Source: Paenibacillus sp. RUD330 (GTDB taxonomy: Bacteria; Bacillota; Bacilli; Paenibacillales; Paenibacillaceae). Taken from it: 64,000 nucleotides of DNA. This document shows positions 1-8,052 of this stretch, one piece after another. The stretch is taken from NCBI RefSeq assembly GCF_002243345.2, contig NZ_CP022655.2:1486001-1550000 (forward strand). The letters are read 5' to 3'. Position 1 is the first letter of the stretch, and each line of letters starts with the position of its first letter. Position numbers and translations under genes: made by a program. The notes below the pieces were generated by a model. That model had not been told where the DNA came from. It did not search any database and saw only the letters and a list, made by a program, of their open reading frames with translations.

Positions 1-681
1 GCGCTCCTTGTTCAGGCCGACGAAGAACAGATCCTTGTAGGACGGCTCGAATCCGCCGATGTATTTGCCTTCCATGACGGTTGTGCTCAGCGGGTACCGG
101 CGGCCGGAGCCGTCGTCGGCGAATCCGCCGGCATTGATGCCGGCGACGGCATTGTAGCGCTTGACGGCTGCGAGCGTCGTTTCCGCCCGGCCCGGCTTGT
201 CTCCGCCGATCGCCAGCTTCATCGCTCCCTCCTGCTTGAGCCTCACTTTGAGCGCGTAGCCGTTGAAGTTCTGGGCTTTGATGAAATACAGCTGTGCGGT
301 AAGCTTGTCCGTCTGGACCGTCTCCGAAGGACTTCCGAGCGGAATGCTGATGCGGCGGTCATAGACGGCGAGCGGACGGCCGCTCTGGGAACGAGCCATG
401 CCCGCAATGGCGTTCATCCTCTGGCTGGTCTGGCTGTACAGCGCAGCGGCTTTCTGGATGGAGCCGGCCGTGTGGACGGCGCTGGTCTTGGCCTGCTCGA
501 AGCCGGTCCCGATGGCCTGGACTTGTCCGGACGTATCCTTGGGCGCTGCGGGAACGGAGGCCGTCGAGCCGGGAAGCCTCACCTCAGGCTGATGCAGAAG
601 CAGGAGCAGAAGCGCGCCAAGGAAAGGGGCGGTCATGAGCAGCATGCGCCGATTGACGACGCGCACGTCGATGCCCCGCAT
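1..681 (-). CDS. Phosphodiester glycosidase family protein (partial, 3' end outside window)
   Basis: The minus-strand reading frame opens with ATG at 681 and stays open to the left edge, giving about 227 residues without a stop. The start overlaps the stop of the upstream gene (TAATG), so the two are probably translationally coupled. Residues 10-30 form a basic-then-hydrophobic segment (RRMLLMTAPFLGALLLLLLH), which is a signal anchor. Next come a Ser/Ala-rich stalk and, around residue 180, the motif GINAGGFADDG followed by YPLSTTVMEGKYIGG. That motif pair is typical of the NAGPA/DUF2233 phosphodiester glycosidase family, secreted enzymes that cleave sugar phosphodiesters. The C-terminal half lies outside the window. 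The family is fairly secure; the substrate is unknown. Confidence 0.75.
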   Translation of the reverse strand, partial: MRGIDVRVVNRRMLLMTAPFLGALLLLLLHQPEVRLPGSTASVPAAPKDTSGQVQAIGTGFEQAKTSAVHTAGSIQKAAALYSQTSQRMNAIAGMARSQSGRPLAVYDRRISIPLGSPSETVQTDKLTAQLYFIKAQNFNGYALKVRLKQEGAMKLAIGGDKPGRAETTLAAVKRYNAVAGINAGGFADDGSGRRYPLSTTVMEGKYIGGFEPSYKDLFFVGLNKER

Positions 682-1106
682 TATTTCAGCACATCCAGGT
701 TTTTCTTCAGCTCGTCGAGCCGTTTTTGGACTTCGCTCAGCTGGGTGAACAGCTTGTTGCTGTTGTCGGTCTTGTCGCTGGCGTTGTCGCGGGTGAAGGC
801 GAGCAGCTCATTGAGGCTCTGCACCTTGCTGTTCAAGGCGGCGAGCTCGGTCTGGTAGCCCGATTCCAGCTTGTCCAGCTTCTCGTCGTACCTGGCTTGG
901 AGCTCGGCGATCTGCATGTCGGTCTGCTGCTGGATCTGCATGGACATCTGCTGCTGCAAGTGCTGCGTATAGAACCAGGCTCCGGCTATGCCTGCAGCCG
1001 TGATGAGGAGCCAGGCGATTAGGAACGGAACGGGGGACCTGCGGGCAGTGCGTCGGGGAACGGCCGCTTCCATTCGCGAATAGACGGCCGGCGTGTCTTG
1101 GTTCAT
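681..1106 (-). CDS. Single-pass membrane coiled-coil protein
   Basis: This 141-residue protein starts at ATG 1106, preceded by a GAGGTGATT ribosome-binding site. Residues 1-26 are basic (PRRTARRSPVP), residues 27-46 form one transmembrane helix, and residues 47-138 are Gln-, Glu-, Lys- and Leu-rich with heptad spacing, so a long extracytoplasmic coiled coil is likely. No catalytic motif is visible. Its stop overlaps the start of the glycosidase gene, so both are made from one mRNA, and it may be a spacer or partner for that secreted enzyme. That role is inferred from gene order only. Confidence 0.7.
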   Translation of the reverse strand: MNQDTPAVYSRMEAAVPRRTARRSPVPFLIAWLLITAAGIAGAWFYTQHLQQQMSMQIQQQTDMQIAELQARYDEKLDKLESGYQTELAALNSKVQSLNELLAFTRDNASDKTDNSNKLFTQLSEVQKRLDELKKNLDVLK

Positions 1107-1201
1107 GCTGGAATCACCTCTTGATCATTGCGGTATTGCTCAACGGAGTCTATGACGGCAAAAGACTGGAACATGTTGCATCCATTTCCGGTGTGGGTCC
1201 T

Positions 1202-1230
1202 ATTCTACCATAGCCTCCCTGCCCGGTCAC
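1202..1230 (-). promoter_or_regulatory. Candidate sigma-A promoter for the leftward two-gene operon
   Basis: Read on the minus strand, GTGACC is followed after 17 bp by TAGAAT, which has an extended -10 (TGG directly before it). It lies about 100 bp upstream of the coiled-coil gene and points at it. The -35 is a weak match, so this is a candidate only. Confidence 0.4.
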
Positions 1231-1380
1231 CCCGGACAGGAGGGACGCCATGCTCTTCCGGCGGCGGATCGGGCATGGGGATGCCATGCCGATGCCGGAA
1301 ATCGAGCGGATCCAAATGATTTCCCGGGCATCTATCAAAGCCGCGAAAAGAACGATGCTGCCCATGTTCCGATCCCAGGC

Positions 1381-1409
1381 TTGACAGCTGGCGCCGCCGT
1401 CGATATACT
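1381..1409 (+). promoter_or_regulatory. Sigma-A promoter of the T-box/leuA transcript
   Basis: TTGACA at 1381-1386, a 17-bp spacer and TATACT at 1404-1409 make a near-consensus housekeeping promoter. It sits about 50 bp before the first T-box stem I, so transcription should start near 1416 and pass through both T-box leaders into leuA. Confidence 0.8.
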
Positions 1410-1455
1410 CAATTTCAACAGTTGGATGCTGCTGCTGAGCAGCCATAGAGTGTAA

Positions 1456-1805
1456 ACGCTGTGAACAGGAACAGTAGGAACGTCCTGGAAGGGCATGCCC
1501 GAGAGGGATGCCGGCAGAGAGCTGCGGGTAGGTGCGACGCAGCCGAAGGACTTCCGAAGCTCTCCTGGGAGCGGAATGCCTGAACGGAAACGCAACGTTC
1601 GCAAGCCGGACGCCCTCGAGGCGGAGGAGCTTGCGACGCGGCCGCAGGGCATTACGGCTGGCCCCGTCATCGGCTTTGCGATTGAGCGCCGTCCGGACGG
1701 CGCTCAATCGCAATCAAGGGGACGCCGTTCATGGCGGCGTCAACGAGAGTGGTACCGCGCGGGCATAGCCTGTCGTCTCTTGCATAGAGGCGGCAGGCTT
1801 TTTTT
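1456..1805 (+). promoter_or_regulatory. T-box leader 1, leucine specifier
   Basis: This is a tRNA-sensing leader. The 5' side of stem I contains the conserved AGTAGGA element (1473-1479), the distal loop contains GGTGCGACGCAGC, and the 3' side carries CTC at 1560-1562 before TCCTGGGAGC. CTC reads as a leucine specifier codon, which fits the downstream leucine gene. The antiterminator T-box AGAGTGGTACCGCG is at 1746-1759. Uncharged tRNA-Leu should pair there and block the terminator that follows. A 38-bp perfect palindrome at 1676-1713 occupies the stem III position. Confidence 0.9.
1767..1805 (+). terminator. T-box 1 terminator
   Basis: AGCCTG pairs with CAGGCT and inner TCTCT pairs with AGAGG around a short loop, followed by a run of T. 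It directly follows the antiterminator sequence, as expected for the competing structure of a T-box. Confidence 0.85.
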
Positions 1806-1857
1806 GCATCCATCTGGCAGGGTACAGCTGATCGACAACTTCACTTCATATCCAAAC

Positions 1858-2231
1858 GCTAGGATCAGGAGCAGTAGGACCGGTCCGGAACCTTCAGAGA
1901 GCTGCGGCAAGGTGCGACGCAGCCGAAGGGCCGATCCGAACTCGCCTGGGAGCGGAATCGGGGAGGGCAAGGCCGCTGCGGCCGAGCCGGTACCCGGTTA
2001 CGGCTGTCCCCCGTCATCGGGAAGCCGCCTGCGGCTGCGCTTCGTCATGAAGCCCGGCGCGCGGGCGAGCATGAGCGGGTCCGCTCCTGCCGCCGCGCCT
2101 GATCAGGCTGCCTCGGCAAGGACGGACAACAAGAGTGGTACCGCGGCGTGGCCGATTTTTCAGCCCGTCGTCTCTTGCGGAAGACAGAACGTTAAGGTTT
2201 TGTCTTCCGCGAGGGACGGCGGGCTTTTTTT
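1858..2231 (+). promoter_or_regulatory. T-box leader 2, leucine specifier
   Basis: A second complete T-box follows the first in tandem. It shares GCAGTAGGAC, AGAGAGCTGCGG and GGTGCGACGCAGC with copy 1, so the pair probably arose by duplication. The specifier CTC is at 1941-1943 in the context CCGAACTCGCCTGGGAGC. The antiterminator AGAGTGGTACCGCGG is at 2132-2146 and the terminator ends at 2231, 33 bp before leuA. No promoter was seen between the copies, so RNA polymerase probably has to pass both checkpoints. Confidence 0.9.
2162..2231 (+). terminator. T-box 2 terminator, long stem
   Basis: AGCCCGTCG at the 5' end pairs with CGGCGGGCT at the 3' end, and GCGGAAGACA pairs with TGTCTTCCGC inside, followed by seven T. 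The stem is much longer than that of T-box 1 and should terminate strongly. Confidence 0.85.
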
Positions 2232-2264
2232 CGTTCAACCAAACCAAACTCGGAGGGATTCCAA

Positions 2265-3824
2265 ATGATGAACGCAGCCGGAAACAGAACGATCCACATA
2301 TTCGACACGACGCTGAGAGACGGGGAGCAATCGCCGGGTGCCGCGATCGCCCCGGAGAAGAAGATCATCATCGCCCGGCAGCTGGCGAAGCTTGGCGTCG
2401 ATATCATCGAGCCGGGCTTCCCGGTATCCAGTCTCGGCGAATTCGCGGCCGTCCAGCAGATCTCGAGGGAGCTGCAGCAGGTGGAGATCGCAGGCTTCGC
2501 GCGCGCGGTGCGCGGCGACATCGATGCGGCCGTCAAGGCGACCGCCGATGCCGCAAGGCGCCGTCTGCATATCTTCATCAGCTCCTCGGACATCCACCTG
2601 CAGCATCAGCTGCGGATGACGAGGGAGCAGGTCGTCGCGCGGACCCGGGAGGTGCTGGCGTACGGCAAGCAATTCGTCGAGGAGATCGAATTTTCGGCGA
2701 TGGATGCGACCCGCACGGACCTGGCTTTTCTGACCGAGCTGGTCGAAGCGGCGATCGAGTCCGGCGCCACCATCATCAATCTGCCGGATACGCTCGGATA
2801 CGCGCTTCCCGAAGAAATCACCAAGATGTTCACCGTCGTACGGCAGGGAGCAAGGGGCGGAGAAGGCGTCCGCTACAGCGCCCATTGCCATGACGACCTC
2901 GGCCTCGCCGCAGCGAACAGCCTGGCGGCGATCCGGGCGGGCGCTTCCCAGGTGGAGGTGACCGTGAACGGAATCGGCGAGCGGGCCGGCAACTGCTCCG
3001 TCGAGGAGCTGGCGATGATTTTGGACACGAGGGGTCCGGTCATTGGAGTCGGCACCAACATCAACCGCGCGGAAATTTTCGAGACTTCACGCGTCGTCAG
3101 CCGGATGATGCATTTTCCGATCGCGTTCAACAAGCCAATCGTCGGCCGCAACGCCTTCCAGCATGAGTCGGGCATCCACCAGGACGGCCTGCTCAAAAAC
3201 CGGAACACCTATGAAATCATGGACCCCGAGACGATGGGCATTCCGCGCAGCATGATCGTGCTCGGCAAGCATTCCGGACGGCATGCGATCAAGCATCGGC
3301 TCGCGGAGTTCGGCATCGAGCTGGACAGCGGGCAGCTGGAGCAGGTGTACGAAGCGTTCAAGGCCAAGGCCGACGCCCAGAAAATCGTCACCGACGAGCA
3401 GCTGATCCGGATCGCCGGGGAGCAGACCGAAACCCAGCCGGATCCCTATGTGCTTGTCGATCTGCAGGTGCTGGCAGGCAGCCAGCGCACGCGCATGGCG
3501 ACGGTCACGCTGAGGGAGCAGGATGGACGCGAGCATACGTATACGTCGGCCGGAAACGGCCCTCTCGAAGCTGTCATCGCCTGCATCCGCCAAGGCATTC
3601 CCGCCGCCTCGGAGCTGGAGGACCTGGAGCTGCATTCCCTCTCTACAGGAGAGGATGCCCATGGAGAAGCCGTCGTGTCGGTCCTGATGGACGGAGAGCG
3701 TTATCGCGGCACGGCGGTTCATGACGACATCGTCCTGGCTGCGGCGCAGGCTTACGTCTCGGCATGCAATGCAGCCGTGATGAGCCGGAGCGGAGCGGCG
3801 AAAAGGCAAGCGGGCGTGAATTAG
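2265..3824 (+). CDS. leuA: 2-isopropylmalate synthase
   Basis: LeuA condenses acetyl-CoA with 2-oxoisovalerate, the first committed step of leucine synthesis, in the cytoplasm. The 519 residues match the usual length of the bacterial long form. Residues 11-25 carry the family signature HIFDTTLRDGEQSPG, with the metal ligand Asp14. His207 and His209 lie in AHCHDDLGLA, and the second signature NGIGERAGNC follows shortly after. Residues from about 390 to the end form the regulatory domain that normally binds leucine. The start ATG at 2265 follows GGAGGG. Two leucine T-boxes upstream provide transcriptional control, so the gene should respond to both tRNA charging and feedback inhibition. No other leu gene follows; the next 930 bp are non-coding. 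Confidence 0.97.
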   Translation: MMNAAGNRTIHIFDTTLRDGEQSPGAAIAPEKKIIIARQLAKLGVDIIEPGFPVSSLGEFAAVQQISRELQQVEIAGFARAVRGDIDAAVKATADAARRRLHIFISSSDIHLQHQLRMTREQVVARTREVLAYGKQFVEEIEFSAMDATRTDLAFLTELVEAAIESGATIINLPDTLGYALPEEITKMFTVVRQGARGGEGVRYSAHCHDDLGLAAANSLAAIRAGASQVEVTVNGIGERAGNCSVEELAMILDTRGPVIGVGTNINRAEIFETSRVVSRMMHFPIAFNKPIVGRNAFQHESGIHQDGLLKNRNTYEIMDPETMGIPRSMIVLGKHSGRHAIKHRLAEFGIELDSGQLEQVYEAFKAKADAQKIVTDEQLIRIAGEQTETQPDPYVLVDLQVLAGSQRTRMATVTLREQDGREHTYTSAGNGPLEAVIACIRQGIPAASELEDLELHSLSTGEDAHGEAVVSVLMDGERYRGTAVHDDIVLAAAQAYVSACNAAVMSRSGAAKRQAGVN

Positions 3825-3927
3825 CTTCGGAACGATGCGCGGCCAGAAGCGGCTAGAAATGGGGAAGGCAGGATAGGCGGCGGCCTGCCTTCCGGCCGCT
3901 GAAAGATGCTGCTGCCCAACTTTATTT

Positions 3928-4155
3928 TGTGGACAATTGCGCTGCGGCCTGCTGGAACAACGCTGTGCAGAAAATGGGGATATTTTTTTCAATGCTGCCT
4001 TGTGGACAATGTGGATAGTGAGGATAATTTCGTTGGGGCTTCGTTCTTCGATGGATGCCGATCTGGAGATCCATGTCCAAAGCGGAGTCTGAATTGAATT
4101 TCAAAACAGAATTGCCTGACAACTTATTCAGGGTTGTGGATAACGCTGTGCATAA
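3928..4155 (-). promoter_or_regulatory. DnaA-box cluster
   Basis: Seven 9-mers close to the DnaA box TTATNCACA occur in 228 bp, all in the same orientation (minus strand). Two are perfect: 4135-4143 (TTATCCACA) and 4147-4155 (TTATGCACA). Five have one mismatch: 3928-3936, 3964-3972, 4001-4009, 4010-4018 and 4019-4027. The last three are exactly head to tail. The region is non-coding and lies between leuA and the convergent ABC-F gene. No dnaA, dnaN or replication gene is near, so this is more likely a DnaA-titrating or regulatory cluster than the chromosome origin. Confidence 0.65.
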
Positions 4156-4180
4156 CTGGAAGCGGCAGCCGGAAATGGAC

Positions 4181-4232
4181 GAAGGCCCTCTTCCCGGCCC
4201 CTTGCGGGCTCAGGCGGAGGGCCTTCTATTTA
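4181..4232 (+). terminator. Hairpin terminator downstream of the DnaA-box cluster
   Basis: GAAGGCCCTC at 4181-4190 pairs perfectly with GAGGGCCTTC at 4217-4226, followed by TATTT. It could end the leuA transcript, though it lies about 360 bp past the leuA stop. Confidence 0.6.
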
Positions 4233-4660
4233 AATTGCGTGCGCCTCATGCGGCTTACCGGCATGCCGGTTCCTGATGTACGGAGCTTGCTGCGTCCGTG
4301 TCTATGATTGACCCATTCAACCGGGTGATCGGCGCTTGGCCCGGAAGAACGACTGCATTCCTGCTTCTTTTCCATCTGCAACTGCTTGTTTGGTCCTGCT
4401 CTCTACGTACTGCGCATTCCAAAACAACGGAAGCCCTACCTCTCTTCCGTCCTTGCGGCTCCAATGACCGCGCCAGCGTGAATCAGAATTTCTTTAAGGC
4501 CAGTCTCATCAAAAGGGAAACAAGAAACGGCGGAATCGGGGGTTATGGTCGATTCCTAAAGAAGGGGAATAGGCGGGTTAATCAATAGGACTTATTATAC
4601 GCCTGAAATGAGCAGATTGCAAGGGCTGGACTGAAACTGTTTTCTGTGCCTGCTGCAAAT
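4233..4660. other. Intergenic stretch with no recognisable gene
   Basis: Between the hairpin at 4181-4232 and the terminator of the ABC-F gene, short open frames exist on both strands, but none has a good ribosome-binding site or a recognisable product. No RNA motif or repeat was identified. Confidence 0.5.
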
Positions 4661-4665
4661 TCCAG

Positions 4666-4708
4666 TGCAAAAGAACCCTTCGGCTCCGAGGCGGAAAGGT
4701 TCTTTTGC
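4666..4708 (-). terminator. Terminator of the ABC-F gene
   Basis: GCAAAAGAACC at 4666-4676 and GGTTCTTTTGC at 4698-4708 form an 11-bp stem. On the minus strand the 3' arm carries the T-run TTCTTTT. It lies 45 bp past the ABC-F stop. Confidence 0.65.
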
Positions 4709-4752
4709 TGATCAGAGCGGAAGGAACCGGCATATCGCCGCCTGGCTTTCGC

Positions 4753-6702
4753 TCAGGCAAGAAGTCCTTCCCACTCCTCGTATGCGGCCTGCAGGCGGAT
4801 CCGGACGGCGTCCAGACTGGATTGAACTTCCTGAAGGCGGATGTAGTCCTGATAAACTCCAGGATCCGCCAGCTGTTCCTCGTGGCGTTCGGATTCGGCC
4901 TCCAGCGAGGCGATGTCGGCTTCAAGCTGCTCGATCCGGCGCTGCCTCGCCCGCTCGTCGCGGCGAGCTTGCTTGTCGGCCTCGTAAGAGGAGGCGCTGC
5001 CGGCCGGAGCCGTCGAGCCGCCTTCGGCAGAGGCGCCGGCTGCGGGGCGCGCGGCCTCGCGAGCTTCAAGCAGGAGCTCCGCGATCTCCTTCTTTTTCTC
5101 CATCATGTCGTCGTAATTCCCGAGGTAGTCGACCGTACCGGACGGGCTCATCTCCACCATGCGTTCCGCGATTTTGTTCAGGAAATACCGGTCATGGGAG
5201 ATGAACAGGAGCGTGCCCTCATAGTCGAGCAGCGCCGATTCCAGCACTTCCTTGCTGAATAGATCCAAATGGTTGGTCGGCTCGTCCAATATAAGGACAT
5301 TCGCTTGCTGAAGCATCAGCTTGGCGAGCGCGACGCGGGCTTTCTCGCCGCCGCTGAGGGCGCCGACCCGCTTCTTGACATCGTCGCCGCTGAACAGGAA
5401 GTTGCCGAGGATCGTCCGGATCCTGGCTTCCTCCACGCCGGGAAAGGCGCTCCATACCTCTTCAAGGACGGTATTGGTCCCGCTCAGCTCCGTCTGCTCC
5501 TGATCGTAGTAGCCGAGCTTCACATGGGTGCCCCAACGGACCGTGCCGGAGAGCACCTCCTGCTTGCCTATCAGCGCCTTGAGCAGGGTGGACTTGCCGA
5601 TGCCGTTCGGGCCGACGAGGGCGACGGTCTCCCCGCGCTCGAGGCGCAGCGTGACGTCGCGGAAGACCGGCTCGACGCTGTCGCCGAAGCCGACGGACAG
5701 ATCCAGCGCCTCCAGCACGTCGCGGCCTGTCGCGCGCTCGATCTCGAAGCGGAAGCTGGCCCGCTTGAGATCGCCCGCGGGGCGGTCGATCCTCTCCATC
5801 CGGTCAAGCGCCTTGCGGCGGCTCTGCGCGCGCTTGGTCGTGGATGCCCGCACGATGTTGCGGCGGACGAATTCTTCCATGCGGGCGATCTCGTCCTGCT
5901 GCTTCTCGTACTGCTTCATGGCCGATTCGTATTCCGCCGCCTTGAGATCGACATAGCGGGAGTAATTGCCCGCATAACGGCGGGCTTGGTGCCGCTCGAT
6001 CTCGATGATCGTGCCGACCGTAGCATCCAGGAAGTAGCGGTCATGGGAGACGATGAGAATGGCGCCCGAATAGCTGCGCAAATAATCCTCCAGCCAGGTC
6101 AGAGTCGCGATGTCCAGATGGTTGGTCGGCTCGTCCAGCAGCAGCAGGTCGGGGGCCTGAAGCAGGATCCGGGCAAGCGCGAGACGGGTTTTCTGTCCTC
6201 CGCTCAGCGTCGAGACCGGAGTAGCGGGATCCGTGTCCCCGAAACCCATGCCATGGAGCACGCTTTTGATGCGGGTCTCCATCTCGAAGCCGCCCTGGTC
6301 CCGGTACCAGTCGGATCTGCGGGCGTAGCGCTCGAGGGTGTCGTTGTATTTTTTTTCATCCCCGTGAAGGGAAGGATCGGCGATTTCATGCTCGAGCCTG
6401 CGCAGCTCCTGTTCGGCTTCCACGAGATGGGCGAAAACCAGGCGCATCTCCTCGCCGATGCTCTTGCCCGACTGCAGGCCGCTGTTCTGGGCGAGATAGC
6501 CGATGCGGGTTTCCTTGGCGCGGTGAATGACGCCGCTGTCGGCCGATTGGACGCCGGCCAGAATCTGGAGCAGCGTCGACTTGCCGGCGCCGTTCACCCC
6601 GACAAGTCCGATGCGCTCGCGCTCCTGGATCTGCAGGGAGATCCGGGTGAGTATGGTTGTGATGCCGTAGCTTTTGGTCAGATCGTTTACTTGCAGCAGC
6701 AT
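4753..6702 (-). CDS. ydiF: ABC-F family ATPase, YdiF type
   Basis: ABC-F proteins are soluble twin-ATPase proteins that act on the ribosome in translation or antibiotic protection. This one has 649 residues. The first ATPase domain has Walker A GVNGAGKS at 35-42 and signature LSGGQKTRLAL. A linker follows, rich in charged residues and containing ASTTKRAQSRRKALDRMERI. The second domain has Walker A GPNGIGKST and signature LSGGEKARVALAKLML. No transmembrane segment is present. The C-terminal 110 residues (about 535-649) form a Glu/Arg-rich coiled coil ending EEWEGLLA, as in Bacillus YdiF. ATG 6702 follows AAAGGAAC. Assignment to the YdiF subgroup rests on overall resemblance; YfmR-like function is possible. 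Confidence 0.92.
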   Translation of the reverse strand: MLLQVNDLTKSYGITTILTRISLQIQERERIGLVGVNGAGKSTLLQILAGVQSADSGVIHRAKETRIGYLAQNSGLQSGKSIGEEMRLVFAHLVEAEQELRRLEHEIADPSLHGDEKKYNDTLERYARRSDWYRDQGGFEMETRIKSVLHGMGFGDTDPATPVSTLSGGQKTRLALARILLQAPDLLLLDEPTNHLDIATLTWLEDYLRSYSGAILIVSHDRYFLDATVGTIIEIERHQARRYAGNYSRYVDLKAAEYESAMKQYEKQQDEIARMEEFVRRNIVRASTTKRAQSRRKALDRMERIDRPAGDLKRASFRFEIERATGRDVLEALDLSVGFGDSVEPVFRDVTLRLERGETVALVGPNGIGKSTLLKALIGKQEVLSGTVRWGTHVKLGYYDQEQTELSGTNTVLEEVWSAFPGVEEARIRTILGNFLFSGDDVKKRVGALSGGEKARVALAKLMLQQANVLILDEPTNHLDLFSKEVLESALLDYEGTLLFISHDRYFLNKIAERMVEMSPSGTVDYLGNYDDMMEKKKEIAELLLEAREAARPAAGASAEGGSTAPAGSASSYEADKQARRDERARQRRIEQLEADIASLEAESERHEEQLADPGVYQDYIRLQEVQSSLDAVRIRLQAAYEEWEGLLA

Positions 6703-6774
6703 AGAACCCTAGTTCCTTTCAATCGTTCTTCTTCTATTAAGAATAACGCAATTGATTGCCATAATCGACCCTTA

Positions 6775-6804
6775 TTGGCGAAACAAAGGTCTCAGTGGTA
6801 AACT
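6775..6804 (+). promoter_or_regulatory. Candidate promoter of the folate-Moco-Tat operon
   Basis: TTGGCG at 6775-6780 and TAAACT at 6799-6804 are separated by 18 bp, with TGG before the -10 giving an extended form. It lies 45 bp before the cyclo-ligase start and is the only candidate seen ahead of the operon. Confidence 0.45.
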
Positions 6805-6848
6805 ATAGACAATTATGACCAAGAGCCTGCGAGGGGTTACTTCGAACG

Positions 6849-7460
6849 ATGGGCACTAACACAGACGACAAATCATCGGCAAGGGCACGGCTTCTCCACA
6901 TCCGGGATTCCGCCTCACCCGAAGCAAGAAGCGCCGCATCGGCGGCTGCATGCTTGCGGGCGGCGGAATGGCTGCAGGAACGCAGCTGCACGAGCTTGGC
7001 GGCCTATGCGGCTTTCCGCTCCGAGCTGGACCTGTCTCCGCTGATCGAATGGGCTTGGCGAGCCGGAATCGATGTCCTCGTTCCCCGCGTCTCGCGGCCG
7101 GATCGGTCGATGACGCTGCATCGCCTTGCTTCCTGGGAGGAGCTGAAGCCCGGAGCCTATGGAATCATGGAGCCCGACCCGGCCGCCGCGCCGGCGCTGC
7201 CGGAAGGGTTTCTGCCGGATGCGGTGCTGGTGCCGGGATCCGGCTTCGACGGCAAGGGGGGGCGGCTCGGTTACGGCGGCGGTTATTACGACCGCTACCG
7301 AATCAAGCTCGAGCATGCAGCCCGGTCGGCCGGGAGAGAGCCTCCTCCGTGGATCGGCATCGGATTCGCTTTTCAGATCGTCGATGCCGTACCGATGGAG
7401 CCGCATGACGCCAGGCTGGACGGCCTCATTACGGAAGAGGGCATTCAATGGTTCGCTTGA
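6849..7460 (+). CDS. 5-formyltetrahydrofolate cyclo-ligase
   Basis: This cytoplasmic enzyme converts 5-formyl-THF to 5,10-methenyl-THF using ATP and so returns the storage folate to one-carbon metabolism. The 203 residues match the family length. The C-terminal half has the diagnostic stretch LVPGSGFDGKGGRLGYGGGY followed by YDR, which forms the ATP and folate site. The N-terminal region ends in the usual FRSELDLSPLIEWA block. ATG 6849 is the first in-frame start and is followed at once by coding-type sequence. It is the first gene of an operon with molybdopterin and Tat genes, spaced 39 bp from moaC. Confidence 0.93.
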   Translation: MGTNTDDKSSARARLLHIRDSASPEARSAASAAACLRAAEWLQERSCTSLAAYAAFRSELDLSPLIEWAWRAGIDVLVPRVSRPDRSMTLHRLASWEELKPGAYGIMEPDPAAAPALPEGFLPDAVLVPGSGFDGKGGRLGYGGGYYDRYRIKLEHAARSAGREPPPWIGIGFAFQIVDAVPMEPHDARLDGLITEEGIQWFA

Positions 7461-7499
7461 CGGCGGATATCGGGCAGTTGAAGGGAGCTGGGGAAACGG

Positions 7500-8021
7500 A
7501 TGACGACTGCAGATGACAGGCTGCCGGCTGGCGGGGATGGAGGCAGGGCGGACAGCCTGAGCCATTTCAATGGACAGGGACGGGCCCGGATGGTGGACGT
7601 GACGGGCAAGGAGACGACGTCAAGAACGGCTGCGGCGCGGACTACCGTGCAGATGGCGGAGGATACGCTCGCCAGGATCAAGTCCGGCGGCATCGCCAAG
7701 GGAGATGTGCTGGCCGTGGCTCAGGTGGCCGGAATCATGGCCGCCAAGAACACGTCTTCATGGATTCCGATGTGCCATCCGCTCCCGCTCACGGGCATCG
7801 ACATCGCCTTCTCGGACAATGGCAGGGACAAGCTCTTCATCGAAGCGACAGTGAAGACCAAGGGCGTGACCGGTGTGGAGATGGAAGCTCTGACGGCGGT
7901 ATCCGCCGCTGCGCTCACCGTGTACGACATGTGCAAGGCGATGCAGAAGGATATGGCGATCGGTCCGACCGAGCTTGTATCCAAGTCAGGCGGCAAAAAC
8001 GGGGATTTCATGCGAGGATAA
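7500..8021 (+). CDS. moaC: Cyclic pyranopterin monophosphate synthase
   Basis: MoaC acts with MoaA to turn GTP into cyclic pyranopterin monophosphate, the first molybdopterin precursor. The 173-residue protein has the family blocks [29 protein letters not shown] and [17 protein letters not shown], with the C-terminal AMQKDM. Compared with Bacillus MoaC it has roughly 16 extra N-terminal residues rich in Gly, Asp and Arg. A later start at Met31 (position 7590) would remove the conserved SHFN block, so the ATG at 7500, preceded by GGAGCTGGGGAAACGG, is preferred. MoaA is not in the window. Confidence 0.93.
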   Translation: MTTADDRLPAGGDGGRADSLSHFNGQGRARMVDVTGKETTSRTAAARTTVQMAEDTLARIKSGGIAKGDVLAVAQVAGIMAAKNTSSWIPMCHPLPLTGIDIAFSDNGRDKLFIEATVKTKGVTGVEMEALTAVSAAALTVYDMCKAMQKDMAIGPTELVSKSGGKNGDFMRG

Positions 8022-8052
8022 GAACGGCGACAGGGGACGGGAGGAACGTCAG

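Noticed and set aside
3928..4155. Chromosomal replication origin
   Set aside because: DnaA boxes are present, but dnaA, dnaN, rpmH or gyrase genes and a clear unwinding element are missing.
4298..4588. 96-codon plus-strand frame after the DnaA-box cluster
   Set aside because: No ribosome site and no coding-like pattern, and it ends against the convergent ABC-F transcript.
5269..6801. Plus-strand open frame of 510 codons across the ABC-F gene
   Set aside because: Antisense shadow of the ABC-F ATPase; no family features and no ribosome site.
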